Below are positions 1-6,191 of a stretch of DNA of 17,433 nt, in pieces. How positions within the stretch are numbered: position 1 is the stretch's first letter; every line of letters starts with the position of its first letter. Both the position numbers and the translations under genes were made by a program. Source of the DNA: Symbiodinium natans. Taxonomy: Eukaryota; Sar; Dinophyceae; Suessiales; Symbiodiniaceae. Where the stretch lies: assembly GCA_905221605.1 (NCBI GenBank), contig CAJNDS010002524.1, forward strand, positions 1,228,134 through 1,245,566, read 5' to 3'. The notes below the pieces were generated by a model. It did not search any database, was not told the origin of the DNA, and worked only from the letters and a program-made list of their open reading frames with translations.

Positions 1-26
1 GACAAATAAACAAATAACTCCATTAT

Positions 27-66
27 CTATATATATATATATACATGTGTTTATATATATATATAG
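27..66. repeat. AT dinucleotide microsatellite
   Basis: Two runs of alternating AT separated by a short ACATGTGTTT spacer. The right run ends TATATATAG, directly before the first coding-like segment, so it can serve as the 3' end of an intron whose start lies left of the window. Confidence 0.85.
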
Positions 67-169
67 CTATCGGGCCTCTTTGGCAGCCAAAACCGGACGA
101 GGTCCTTGGGTGGGGACGAGTACGAAGAGCTGAAGGCAGCGAGCTTGTTGACTGAGACGGGCCTGTTGG
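67..169 (+). CDS. Exon-like segment 1 (unknown domain, upstream of glycosyltransferase motif)
   Basis: Open frame (phase 0) after the acceptor TATATAG. It contains GGDEYEELKAASLLTETG, with mostly G/C third positions in the right half. The end is either G|GTGTAAGG (here) or GT|GTAAGG two bases later; the first keeps phase with the segment at 315. No family recognised. It is the leftmost part of a gene that begins outside the window. Confidence 0.5.
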
Positions 170-227
170 GTGTAAGGCTTGGAGTTTTGGCTTCGGGAGA
201 GTGCCTTGCCCCGATCTTGTGGGGTGT

Positions 228-314
228 AGGGTTTAGGGGTTTAGGGTTTAGGGTTTAGGGTTTAGGGTTTAGGGTTTAGGGTTCAGGGTTCAGGGTTTAG
301 GGTTTAGGGTTTAG
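228..314 (+). repeat. Telomere-like (TTTAGGG)n array
   Basis: About 12 heptamers, with a few TTCAGGG and one octamer variant. The array's last TTTAG directly precedes an open coding-like frame, so it can supply the splice acceptor TTTAG|G. Confidence 0.95.
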
Positions 315-361
315 GGTTTCTGAAACTACGGCGTCAAGCCAGCCTGAACACGGAGACCGTC
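315..361 (+). CDS. Exon-like segment 2
   Basis: Starts right after the array's final TTTAG. In phase 1 it reads FLKLRRQASLNTETV and ends at C|GCAAGC, a GC-type donor. Phase 1 matches segment 1 and phase 0 matches the next. Another frame (SETTASSQPEHGDRR) stays open past position 500, so frame and end are uncertain. No family recognised. Confidence 0.4.
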
Positions 362-438
362 GCAAGCCTCTCCTGCCCTTCTGCGAGCCCACGAGACACG
401 AAAACATTCCCAGCTGCAGACTTTTGAAAGGCCCTAAC

Positions 439-549
439 CTTGTGGTGCTTTACTGTAACTTTAGATCCTTAGCCTTTTTGGGTTTATTGGGCTTCTTAGA
501 ATGGCAGCTAAAATTTTAAGTTAGAGCTACCCTTCTGAGTGCAGCCAAG
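439..549 (+). repeat. Dispersed repeat R1, copy 1
   Basis: Shares a long, nearly identical block with 6971-7125: it begins TTGTGGTGCTTTACTG, continues TTTAGATCCTTAG, and ends CTACCCTTCTGAGTGCAGCC. This copy has no microsatellite. It lies entirely inside the predicted intron 362-557 and ends eight bases before the acceptor TTTTGCAG. Confidence 0.85.
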
Positions 550-557
550 TTTTGCAG

Positions 558-590
558 GCATACAGCCGCGAGAACGTGCTGTTCCTGAAG
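558..590 (+). CDS. Exon-like segment 3 (AYSRENVLFLK)
   Basis: Flanked by a good acceptor TTTTGCAG|G and a GC donor AAG|GCAAGC. The 11 codons read AYSRENVLFLK, 8 of them ending in G or C. The ENVLF stretch recalls RGS-domain helices (ENxxFW), but the piece is too short to assign. Reading on without splicing is open for 13 further codons. Confidence 0.5.
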
Positions 591-650
591 GCAAGCCGCC
601 TTCGCAAACAATCGCAACCCGCGACCAACCTCCACTGAACCCTATAACTT

Positions 651-749
651 GGGATGTTCCCCCTTCTACTGACAGTCCTTAATGGATTGCAGTACCCGCC
701 CCTAATTGTAATCCCGATTCAGGACTGTTAGTGTAAGGGGGAACATCCC
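651..749. mobile_element. Palindromic MITE-like element, family 1, copy 1
   Basis: 99 bp with about 28-bp terminal inverted repeats. The left arm starts GGGATGTTCCCCC and runs to ACAGTCC; the right arm is GGACTGTTAG...GGGGGAACATCCC. The core is about 45 bp with no ORF. The same element occurs at 1606 and 4320. No clear target duplication is visible. It sits in the intron between segments 3 and 4. Confidence 0.85.
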
Positions 750-779
750 AACCCGTAACCCCACGTCCGGGTGTCTTAG

Positions 780-836
780 GATCGGTCTGAAGAAGCTGTG
801 GTGGAAATGAAGCCACCTGACCTGAAACATTTTGGA
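780..836 (+). CDS. Exon-like segment 4
   Basis: Nineteen codons, phase 0 at both ends: DRSEEAVVEMKPPDLKHFG. Acceptor TGTCTTAG|G; donor GGA|GTAGGT, which continues straight into TTTAGGG heptamers. It is just right of family-1 element copy 1. No domain recognised; the splice context and codon use make it credible. Confidence 0.5.
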
Positions 837-1038
837 GTAGGTTTAGGGTTTAGGGTTTAATAGGGGCCCCATGTTCGTCACATGATGGTCATAGATTGGT
901 GACACTGGTGGACTCGCACCCCTAAACCGCACCTAGAGAACCAAGAATCTTCGAAAAGGTGGGCCGTCATACGGAAACCTTGTTTTGGAGGCCCAAGCTT
1001 CCAAACTACAACGATCACCTGGTTCTACAAGTTTGCAG

Positions 1039-1110
1039 CTCTTGGGAACCCGCAAAGACCCGTCGGAAGCCAAAGCCCTTCTTTCGGGAATCGCATTCTG
1101 CTCCCCAAGA
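1039..1110 (+). CDS. Exon-like segment 5
   Basis: Acceptor AAGTTTGCAG, then 24 open codons (LLGTRKDPSEAKALLSGIAF then CSPR) up to AGA|GTGACC. Phase 0 at both ends, in register with segment 4. The opposite strand carries an 81-codon shadow ORF over 1025-1270. No family recognised. Confidence 0.5.
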
Positions 1111-1204
1111 GTGACCTACCTTTATTAGGTTGTCGGGTCTTACTAGGCGCTATTACACGAACCCGCAAGAGACTTGAACCCAACCATCCCTCAACGCGCC
1201 TAAG

Positions 1205-1279
1205 AACCATACAGCGGCGATTGGGCCCGCCCTTCGAGTCTTGAAACGCCTCCAGAGCCACCGTTTTCATCCGCTCAGA
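1205..1279 (+). CDS. Exon-like segment 6 (basic)
   Basis: Open from CCTAAG|AACC to AGA|GTGGTTTAG, whose donor leads directly into a degenerate heptamer array. Includes GPALRVLKRLQSHRFHPLR, rich in Arg and His. A second possible acceptor, ATACAG at 1214, would start it ten bases later in the same frame. Function unknown. Confidence 0.45.
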
Positions 1280-1281
1280 GT

Positions 1282-1395
1282 GGTTTAGTGGTTTAGGGTG
1301 GCTAAGGGTTTAGGGTTTATGGCAATAGGGTTTAGGGTTTAGAGGGTTTAGGGGTTTACAGGGTGGGCTTATGGTTTGCGGGTTGAGGGTTTAGG
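1282..1395 (+). repeat. Degenerate TTTAGGG array
   Basis: Heptamers broken by short insertions and variants (GGTTTAGGGTGGC, GGGGTTTACAGGG). It follows the donor of segment 6 and ends in a pyrimidine-rich stretch that leads to the next acceptor. Confidence 0.85.
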
Positions 1396-1439
1396 TTTCT
1401 TTTTCTGGGGCTCCCTGCTTTCGGGGTGGTGTGGGGCAG

Positions 1440-1478
1440 GCAAACGGAAAATCCAAAGGAGCATCAAGGCCCTGGTTC
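1440..1478 (+). CDS. Exon-like segment 7 (short)
   Basis: 39 nt between GGGGCAG|G and TTC|GTAAACCC. All three frames are open; phase 0 gives ANGKSKGASRPWF, another gives KRKIQRSIKALV. The donor GTAAAC is itself the first unit of a CCCTAAA array. Weak because of its length. Confidence 0.3.
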
Positions 1479-1551
1479 GTAAACCCTAAACCCTAAACCC
1501 TAAACCCTAAACCCTAAACCCTAAACCCTAAACCCTAAACCCTAAACCCTA
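1479..1551 (-). repeat. Telomere-like (CCCTAAA)n array
   Basis: Ten near-perfect CCCTAAA heptamers. The array starts exactly at the putative donor GTAAACCC of the preceding segment. Confidence 0.95.
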
Positions 1552-1605
1552 TAAGACCAGAGCCCACGTAGGTTTAGGGTTCAGGGTTTGCAATAGACAC
1601 GATTC

Positions 1606-1702
1606 GGGATGTTCCCCTTTCTACTAACAGTCCGAAATAGGGATCACAGTACCCCCGCGCTTATAATCCCATTAAGGACTGTTAGTATAAGGGGGAACAT
1701 CC
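1606..1702. mobile_element. Palindromic MITE-like element, family 1, copy 2
   Basis: 97 bp. The left arm GGGATGTTCCCC...CTAACAGTCC pairs with the right arm GGACTGTTAGTATAAGGGGG...CATCC. The core differs from the other copies but keeps a short AGTACCC motif also seen in copy 1. Confidence 0.85.
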
Positions 1703-1804
1703 AAGTCTGAACCCTAAACCCTCAACCCTCAACTCTAATCCTAAGCCCTATAATGCCGCCGATTCTGGCCGCAGTCCGCGCCTCACGAGTGGCTCTTCCC
1801 GCAG

Positions 1805-1849
1805 TGCGCCTGTCGGACACCCAATGCCACAGCCTACGCTGTTGAGGCT
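1805..1849 (+). CDS. Exon-like segment 8
   Basis: Acceptor CTTCCCGCAG, 15 codons CACRTPNATAYAVEA, donor GCT|GTTAGG. A second frame starting at ATG 1753 (MPPILAAVRASRVALP) runs through the same DNA, so the frame is open to question. No family recognised. Confidence 0.35.
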
Positions 1850-1993
1850 GTTAGGGCCTAGGGTTGAGTGAGGCTCCCGAAGCCCTAAACCCCAAACCCT
1901 AAACCCCAAACAAACCCTAAACCCTGAACCGTGGGTTTAGGGGTGTTGGTTTAGGGGCAAGTCCAGTTTGAAGAGGGCCGAATCCTTTCTTAG

Positions 1994-2036
1994 GCTACAC
2001 ATCCACTGCCAGCAAATTGCCCAGCTGTCTTCAACA
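1994..2036 (+). CDS. Exon-like segment 9
   Basis: Acceptor CTTTCTTAG|G. Phase 0 gives ATHPLPANCPAVFN; another frame gives LHIHCQQIAQLSST. No GT donor follows; the nearest possibility is a GA-type donor ACA|GATTTAAACCC that leads into heptamers. Lies just upstream of the glycosyltransferase motif. Confidence 0.35.
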
Positions 2037-2220
2037 GATTTAAACCCTAAAACCAACCCCCTAAACCCCTAAACTAGTTTTTGTTTAAGATTCCCACAAC
2101 AACATATATGAATATTCTTCCTTATACGGGCAATATGGGGATTATTATTATCCTTTATTGTTTTGGGGGGTTCTTAAGCAAATAGTAGTAAATGCTTGGC
2201 GGACAGTAAACCCTCAACCC

Positions 2221-2334
2221 TACTTGGAGGTTCAGGGCACTTGCAAGAACTGCACTTACAAGCACCCTAAGTCCTCTAAGCAGGTTATATGTAGACTGAC
2301 AATTGGGGATATACATACTCATGAACCTCCAAGT
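2221..2334. mobile_element. Palindromic MITE-like element, family 2, copy A
   Basis: Starts TACTTGGAGGTTC and ends GAACCTCCAAGT, matching the family-2 ends. The inside contains degraded ACTTGCAAG and TACATACTCATG pieces. It abuts the exon carrying the HHGG motif. Confidence 0.8.
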
Positions 2335-2355
2335 GACTCTGGCACTTCGACCCAG

Positions 2356-2390
2356 GTTGCGTGCATCATGGCGGCATCGGCACAACACAG
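2356..2390 (+). CDS. Glycosyltransferase (UGT/GT28-type) donor-site exon, HHGG part
   Basis: After acceptor GACCCAG, phase 1 reads CVHHGGIGTTQ. HHGGxGTT is the start of the nucleotide-sugar binding signature of sterol glucosyltransferases and related UGT/GT28 enzymes, which move a sugar from UDP-sugar to a lipid or small molecule. It ends at CAG|GCACGC, a GC-type donor. The next part of the signature is found, in the right phase, at 3256. Beyond the donor the frame stays open through a Gln run (QQQQHPEVLRGK), which I read as intron. The enzyme class is strongly suggested; the substrate is not. Confidence 0.65.
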
Positions 2391-2416
2391 GCACGCTTGC
2401 CGCAGCAGCAGCAGCA

Positions 2417-2434
2417 CCCCGAAGTGCTTCGGGG
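2417..2434. other. Perfect 8-bp hairpin
   Basis: CCCCGAAG-TG-CTTCGGGG next to four CAG repeats. It lies inside the predicted GC-AG intron of the glycosyltransferase gene. Role unknown. Confidence 0.7.
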
Positions 2435-2699
2435 AAAGATGGGGAAAGCTTGGGGTTAAGGATTTAAGATTTAGGGTTCAGGGTTTGGGGTTTAGGCTAA
2501 GCAAATACTGAAAACAATAATAAAGGTTTAGGGTTGGGGTTTCAGGTTTAGGGTCTAGGGTTTGGGGTTTGGGGTTTGGGGTCTAGGTTGCTGAGGGTGC
2601 CAGAGAAGGGTAGTTTAGGCTTGTGCAAAGTGGAGGATGTCTCACCCGGATGTGACTATGAATGACTGTGACAGTGGGGAAACAGGCAGAAGGTCTGCA

Positions 2700-2785
2700 G
2701 GACCCATGAAGTCAGTGGGTTTAGGGTTTAGGGTTTAGGGTTTAGGGTTGAGGGTTGAGGGTTTAGGGCTTAGGGTTTAGGGTTG
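2700..2785 (+). repeat. TTTAGGG array
   Basis: About eight heptamers, including TTGAGGG and CTTAGGG variants, inside the glycosyltransferase intron. A looser array at 2455-2590 mixes TTTAGGG with TTTGGGG. Confidence 0.9.
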
Positions 2786-2805
2786 CTGGAGGCACTCAAT
2801 TTGGG

Positions 2806-2885
2806 TTTACGATGATAAGGGGCCCGTGAAATAGATTCCCAAATAGTAGGATTCCCTTAGAGTAAGGGCCCCAAGAAGGTACCCC
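2806..2885 (-). mobile_element. Palindromic MITE-like element, family 3, copy 1
   Basis: The reverse complement matches 14131-14209 over most of its length: GGGGTACCTT..., TCCTACTATTTGGG, TCTATTT and CGTAA occur in the same order. Ends are GC-rich and roughly inverted (GGGGCCC/GGGCCCC). Continues into about 110 bp of AT-rich DNA with no coding signal. Confidence 0.65.
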
Positions 2886-3077
2886 TAATGTCGGAAACCA
2901 CCAACTATCTTACCACAATATGGACATACAATCACAACATGGGCACACAATGCACAGTGCAAGTTCAACTTTATGGCAGCTTAAAGTAGAGTAGGCCCTT
3001 CTTCCATTTTACCAGCCCTAAACCCTACACCCTAAACCCTAAACCCTAAACCCCGTATATCCCCCCTTTTAAACCAG

Positions 3078-3112
3078 AAAGGGCACCCTTCTTCTTCCTC
3101 GGTTACTCCTGG
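3078..3112 (+). CDS. Exon-like segment (uncertain)
   Basis: Acceptor TTTTAAACCAG, donor TGG|GTCTAG. One frame gives RAPFFFLGYSW, another KGTLLLPRLLLGLGAEF which stays open to 3140. It falls inside the intron predicted between the two glycosyltransferase motif exons, so it may be chance or an alternative exon. Confidence 0.2.
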
Positions 3113-3138
3113 GTCTAGGAGCTGAGTTCCTGAACAGC

Positions 3139-3222
3139 CTTAGGGTTTAGGGTTTAGGGTTTAGGGTTTAGGGTCTAGGGTTTAGGGTTTAGGGTTTAGG
3201 GTTTAGGGTTTAGGGTTTAGGG
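3139..3222 (+). repeat. Telomere-like (TTTAGGG)n array
   Basis: Twelve heptamers with one TCTAGGG. The last TTTAG is followed by a frame that is open into the glycosyltransferase signature (HKSCFGFDDWQ), giving a second possible acceptor for that exon. Confidence 0.95.
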
Positions 3223-3255
3223 CACAAAAGTTGCTTTGGCTTTGATGACTGGCAG

Positions 3256-3313
3256 GCCTCACTGTCCGCAGGTGTGCCTACGATCGTCACCCCTGTCTTT
3301 GCAGATCAGGCCG
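3256..3313 (+). CDS. Glycosyltransferase (UGT/GT28-type) donor-site exon, GVP...DQ part
   Basis: Reads ASLSAGVPTIVTPVFADQ. In UGT/GT28 enzymes HGGxGSxxxxLxxGVPxxxxPxxxDQ forms the UDP-sugar pocket; the closing DQ contacts the sugar in characterised UGTs. Acceptor CTGGCAG|G, donor CCG|GTACAG. Joined to CVHHGGIGTTQ at 2356 it gives an uninterrupted canonical signature, which is the best evidence that these fragments are exons of one gene. The frame is also open upstream to 3221, where a telomere-like TTTAG could act as acceptor. Confidence 0.7.
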
Positions 3314-3364
3314 GTACAGGGCACAGAAGAAGTACCAACACGGCGCGCTTTTTTATCCACACAG

Positions 3365-3377
3365 AATGCGTTGCCTG
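3365..3377 (+). CDS. Glycosyltransferase micro-exon (candidate)
   Basis: A very good acceptor (CTTTTTTATCCACACAG) follows a 51-bp gap after the DQ exon. Thirteen bases, ending TG|GTCTGT, keep phase and add ECVA plus part of Trp, so that the joined protein reads FADQAECVAW then STLVKK. A hydrophobic or aromatic stretch after DQ fits the family. So short an exon needs transcript support. Confidence 0.35.
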
Positions 3378-3388
3378 GTCTGTCCCGA

Positions 3389-3486
3389 ATTGGAGGTTCA
3401 TGCGTACTGATAAACCCAATTATGAGTCTATGTATAATCGTAGAGGACTTGCAAAGTACAGCTGTTCTATTGCGGTTATAAGTACC
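3389..3486. mobile_element. Family-2 element, copy B (right end replaced)
   Basis: Left end TTGGAGGTTCATGCGTACT matches the family. The right part ends GGTTATAAGTACC and then runs into CCCTGAACCC heptamers instead of the expected right arm. Confidence 0.65.
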
Positions 3487-3570
3487 CTAAACCCTGAACC
3501 CTAAACCCTGAACCCTGAACCCTAAACCCTAAACCTTAAACCCTGAACCCTAAACCCTCAACCCTGAACT
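3484..3570 (-). repeat. Degenerate CCCTAAA/CCCTGAA array
   Basis: About a dozen units alternating CCCTAAA and CCCTGAA, fused to the truncated family-2 element. A further small array lies at 3669-3705. Between them (3575-3665) two frames are open (for example MGALQAAKNTNSHGAG) without a clear acceptor. Confidence 0.9.
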
Positions 3571-3768
3571 GAACCTCCAACTTCATAATGGGGTCCTTAG
3601 GGGCTCTCGTAACCTAATGTATGGGAGCTCTGCAAGCTGCCAAAAACACCAATTCTCATGGAGCAGGCCCTGAACCCTAAACCCTGAACCCTCAACCCTA
3701 AACCCCTTACGTCATATCATATCCCGAGCCTTTGGGCTTCAAAGATGTTTCATTTCTGTTTCTGGCAG

Positions 3769-3819
3769 GTGATCCGCCTAGGAACCCAATGTCCCTGAAT
3801 GAGGAATACGCTTCAAGCT
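3769..3819 (+). CDS. Exon-like segment (DPPRNPMSLNEEYASS)
   Basis: One of the best acceptors in the window (CATTTCTGTTTCTGGCAG|G) is followed by 16 open codons, DPPRNPMSLNEEYASS, and a donor T|GTACCC. Its phases do not fit between the glycosyltransferase micro-exon and the 3970 exon, so it may be alternative, misplaced or a false exon. It touches family-2 copy C. Confidence 0.35.
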
Positions 3820-3825
3820 GTACCC

Positions 3826-3910
3826 TTGGAGGTTCATGGGGTTTAGGGTTTAGGGGGGCTTATAAGTACAGAGATATTTGGGGTTCTAAGTACCCTAAAC
3901 CTCCGAGTAG
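3826..3910. mobile_element. Family-2 element, copy C with heptamers inside
   Basis: Left end TTGGAGGTTCATGG and right end CCTCCGAGTAG. In the middle are two TTTAGGG units, then GGCTTATAAGTA. This shows family-2 elements and heptamers exchanging or invading each other. Confidence 0.7.
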
Positions 3911-3969
3911 GGATCCTGAACATAAGTTTTTTCGTAGGCTTCATGAAAGCGAGATACTGAACGTTCTAG

Positions 3970-4125
3970 GTCTACCTTGGTGAAGAAAGTATTGCAGCAG
4001 TTCGGAGAGGGACCTCCTTGCTTTCTTCGAAGCACTGATCTGATCTCCCTGCAACAGAAAGACATTGCAGTGAAGCTGACGGAAGATAAGCCCGGGGCCG
4101 AGCCCGCCAGTTTGTTGCGGAGGGT
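3970..4125 (+). CDS. Glycosyltransferase exon after the donor-site motif
   Basis: Acceptor CGTTCTAG|G and 51 open codons, including VKKVLQQFGEGPPCFLRS and DLISLQQKDIAVKLTEDK. In UGT/GT28 enzymes the DQ motif is followed, about 15-20 residues on, by G-x-G(PP) and then a helix with conserved Leu, as here. Two donors are possible, AGG|GTGTAC or GT|GTACCC. The frame is also open further left (from 3945) and right (to 4271), and a 123-codon shadow ORF lies on the other strand. One of the strongest coding segments. Confidence 0.6.
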
Positions 4126-4319
4126 GTACCCCCGACCCAAGCCATGGGTAACACAAGCCCTTGCGCTTACCTCCTCCCCTTCAGACGGGCGGATACCAAG
4201 AAGGGCAGAATCGCTAGACGGACGGCATTTTGGGCCTTTTTGCGTAGGGTTTTGGGTAGCAGGCACTCAATAGCCGGCCCAATGAGTCCGGTCACGAGGT
4301 TTATCGGACCCTGAACTTC

Positions 4320-4404
4320 GGATGTTCCCCCTTGTACTAACAGTTCATATAGGGATGATAATCGGGGGTGCTTCGAAGGACTGTTAGTATAAGGGGAAAC
4401 ATCC
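4320..4404. mobile_element. Palindromic MITE-like element, family 1, copy 3
   Basis: 85 bp. Left arm GGATGTTCCCCCTTG...CTAACAG; right arm GGACTGTTAGTATAAGGGG...CATCC. The core is shorter than in copies 1 and 2 and partly unrelated. Confidence 0.85.
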
Positions 4405-4486
4405 CAACCCTGAACCCGGAGAGAGCCCATCTTCTGCAGTTTCGAGTTTAGGGTTTCGGGCTTTGGCATGAAGCAGTTTCCAGGTT

Positions 4487-4648
4487 CAAGGGTTTAGGGT
4501 TTGGGGTTTAGGGTTTAGGGTACTCTAAACCCTAAACCCTAAACCCTAAACCCTGAACCCTAAACCCTAAACCCTAAACCCTAAACCCTAAACCCTAAAC
4601 CCTAAACCCTAAACCCTAAACCCTAAACCCTAAACCCTAAACCCTACC
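4487..4648. repeat. Head-to-head telomere-like arrays
   Basis: Five TTTAGGG-type units (4487-4522) meet, through TACT, about 17 CCCTAAA units (4527-4646), the longest pure array in the window. The junction reads GGGTACTCTAAACCC. The array ends CCCTACCCTACAG, an acceptor-like end for the next segment. Confidence 0.95.
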
Positions 4649-4678
4649 CTACAGCCGAAGCCGCCCTCTGCAACCCAG

Positions 4679-4730
4679 GACGGGGCTCGGCACGGTGCAT
4701 CTCTCCCAACTCACGGCCGCGGAGCTGGGG
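4679..4730 (+). CDS. Exon-like segment (TGLGTVHLSQLTAAELG)
   Basis: Acceptor CAACCCAG|G, donor GGG|GTGCCA. This frame reads TGLGTVHLSQLTAAELG, with 15 of 17 third positions G or C, far more than the other frames. An earlier acceptor CCCTACAG (4654) would lengthen it by 24 bases. It would follow the 3970 exon if that ends at GT|GTACCC. Not recognised outside the glycosyltransferase context. Confidence 0.5.
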
Positions 4731-4746
4731 GTGCCAACACCTGAAA

Positions 4747-4922
4747 ATTTAGGGTTTGGGGTTTAGGGTTTAGGGTTTAGGGTTGAGGGTTTAGGGATTG
4801 GGGTTTGGGGTTTGGGGTTTAGGGTTTAGGGATTGGGGTTTGGGTTTAGGGTTTAGGGTTTGGGGTTTGGGGTTTGGGTTTAGGGTTTGGGGTTTGGGGT
4901 TTGGGGTTTGGGGTTTGGGTTT
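4747..4922 (+). repeat. TTTAGGG/TTTGGGG mixed array
   Basis: About 24 units, alternating TTTAGGG, TTTGGGG and shortened TTTGGG. It is strongly G-rich on this strand and a candidate for quadruplex folding. It ends GGGTTTCAG, the acceptor of the next segment. A 67-codon ORF over it is only repeat translation. Confidence 0.9.
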
Positions 4923-4925
4923 CAG

Positions 4926-4994
4926 GGCTTCGTTCTCTCACGCATGTCCTGAGAGCGGTTGCTCCGGCATTCGGCAAGCACCGGCTTCAAAAAG
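4926..4994 (+). CDS. Exon-like segment (RSLTHVLRAVAPAFGKHR)
   Basis: Acceptor GGTTTCAG|G formed by the repeat array; donor AAAG|GTTTTAGGG runs back into heptamer-like DNA. The best frame gives 22 codons, RSLTHVLRAVAPAFGKHR plus flanks. A second frame (ASFSHACPESGCSGIRQ) is also open. Function unknown. Confidence 0.45.
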
Positions 4995-5112
4995 GTTTTA
5001 GGGCTTAGGGCCTAGGGCTTAAAATGGAGGATTTGCTTGGGTTTAGGGGCTTGGGGGTTCAGGGGTCTCAGGCTACGAAGTTTGGAGCTTAAGAGCTTAA
5101 GGCCTAAAGCAG

Positions 5113-5170
5113 CCTGAGTCTTGCTCCGAGGGACGAAAGAAGGACCCTGCTTGGAGCTTCCTCGGCACTT
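5113..5170 (+). CDS. Exon-like segment ending in GTAAGT
   Basis: Acceptor CTAAAGCAG; perfect donor CTT|GTAAGTAGG. Frames LSLAPRDERRTLLGASSAL and PESCSEGRKKDPAWSFLGT are both open. The donor lies in the left end of a family-2 element, so the element may have brought the splice site. Confidence 0.4.
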
Positions 5171-5253
5171 GTAAGTAGGTTTGTAAGCAGCTGATGCCCA
5201 TAGTGACCCTACTTAACACCCTCCTTTATACGTACCCATGAACCTTGTAAGTC
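5167..5253. mobile_element. Family-2 element, copy D
   Basis: Left end ACTTGTAAGTAGGTTTGTAAG; right part TACGTACCCATGAACCTTGTAAG. The outermost bases have diverged from the family. It contains the consensus donor GTAAGT. Confidence 0.6.
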
Positions 5254-5309
5254 CCGAGCAAGCCTTCAAAGAGCGCAGATGAGTCCCTAAACCCTAAGCC
5301 CTCCACCAG

Positions 5310-5344
5310 TTCAGCTTCGGCTTGGACCGGCATGCCGGCTTCGC
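5310..5344 (+). CDS. Exon-like segment (short)
   Basis: Acceptor CTCCACCAG, donor CGC|GTAAAG. Phase 0 gives FSFGLDRHAGF; another open frame gives QLRLGPACRLR, which would fit the phase of the segment at 4926. Frame unresolved. Confidence 0.3.
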
Positions 5345-5369
5345 GTAAAGGGGCTTAAGCCAAAGTCAG

Positions 5370-5512
5370 GATACGCGGTCAATAGAGGACCCCGCCTAGC
5401 ATGTTGCTCAACACAGGGGTTGTCAGCCCTCTCTCTGTTTCTCTCGATATACATATCTTTGGAAACCAAAGGCACTCTGGTCTTGTGCGGGAGTGATGCA
5501 AACCCCAAACAT
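5370..5512 (+). CDS. Open segment, end not fixed
   Basis: After AAAGTCAG|G one frame is open for 47 codons to a TAA at 5513: it begins YAVNRGPRLACCSTQGLSAL. The right half is pyrimidine-rich (CCCTCTCTCTGTTTCTCTC) and looks more like intron, so only the left 60 bases may be coding. Confidence 0.25.
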
Positions 5513-5565
5513 TAAACCCTCAACCCCACCCTGAAGCCATGAAAGCCGGGTTCAGGGTCTAGGAA

Positions 5566-5642
5566 CCCTAAACCCTAAACCCTAAACCCTTAACCCTTAA
5601 CCCTTAACCCTTAAACCCTAAACCCTAAACCTAGGGTTTAGG
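5566..5642. repeat. CCCTAAA array meeting TTTAGGG
   Basis: Seven CCCTAAA/CCCTTAA units end in CCTAAACCTAGGGTTTAGG, a palindromic head-to-head junction. This is the left border of an AT-rich island. Confidence 0.85.
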
Positions 5643-5985
5643 AAACTAGGGTGACATGTGATGGACTTAAAGGGCCGCACTAACTACAATATGATATTGT
5701 CAGTTTTTTTCGTGTGTAACACGCATGAATTACGTGAATTCGCGGATTTAGTTCGCTCATAAACTTCATTCATATGTTGCACCTAACAATAGATACAAAA
5801 GTGAATGAAATTAGACGGCCTTTATTTATTATGTTTTGAATAGGCCCGTTCATTCCCTCACATGTCTCGTTCGTGCTCTTTATAATTATGCGTGGGGCGT
5901 ACAATATAAGTCTTGCAAAGAGCCCCACATAATAGTACTAAGCTGAAGATAGAAGTAAAAGAGCTACAGTTTCCGCATTATGCTT
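5643..5985. other. AT-rich island without coding signal
   Basis: About 340 bp clearly richer in A/T than its surroundings, with no heptamers, no MITE ends and no convincing open frame on either strand. It contains an imperfect GTGTAACACG inverted motif and runs such as TTTATTTATTATGTTTTG. Origin unknown; an organelle fragment was considered but nothing supports it. Confidence 0.6.
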
Positions 5986-6014
5986 GGAGAGTTTAGGAAG
6001 CCCGTCTCCCACAG

Positions 6015-6097
6015 ACCTCTCCGGTCCGATCCGCTAAGGCAAAGATCCGCAAATGTTGCGATGCCCTGGCCTCGGACAATGGACTTTTGGGCTTGGG
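6015..6097 (+). CDS. Exon-like segment (VRSAKAKIRKCCDALASDNG)
   Basis: Acceptor GTCTCCCACAG; phase 0 reads TSPVRSAKAKIRKCC then DALASDNGLLG. It ends within degenerate G-rich heptamers at GGG|GTTTTGG or nearby. No family recognised; amphipathic, basic. Confidence 0.45.
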
Positions 6098-6099
6098 GT

Positions 6100-6191
6100 T
6101 TTGGGGGTTTCGGGGTTTAGGGGTTAGGGGTTTAGGGGTTTAGGGGTTAGGGGTTTTAGGGGTTTAGGGTTTTTGGGGTTTAAGGGTTTAG
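6100..6191 (+). repeat. Octamer/heptamer array (GGGGTTTA type)
   Basis: Units of GGGGTTTAG, GGGGTTAG and GGGGTTTTA predominate, an eight-base relative of the heptamer. The final TTTAG precedes an open frame. Confidence 0.85.

Noticed and set aside
228-319. True chromosome end
   Set aside because: Heptamer arrays are short, lie in both orientations all over the window and alternate with exons; this is interstitial repeat.
558-590. RGS domain
   Set aside because: Only ENVLF in an 11-codon piece resembles it; neighbouring segments do not show the other RGS helices.
3895-4266. 123-codon minus-strand ORF
   Set aside because: Opposite the better-supported + strand glycosyltransferase exon; no motif and no consistent splice sites on that strand.
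4798-5001. 67-codon ORF of repeated GFGVWGLGFR
   Set aside because: Translation of the TTTAGGG/TTTGGGG array; only its last part overlaps a likely exon.
5643-5985. Mitochondrial or plastid DNA insertion
   Set aside because: AT-rich, but no organelle gene, tRNA or frame is visible.
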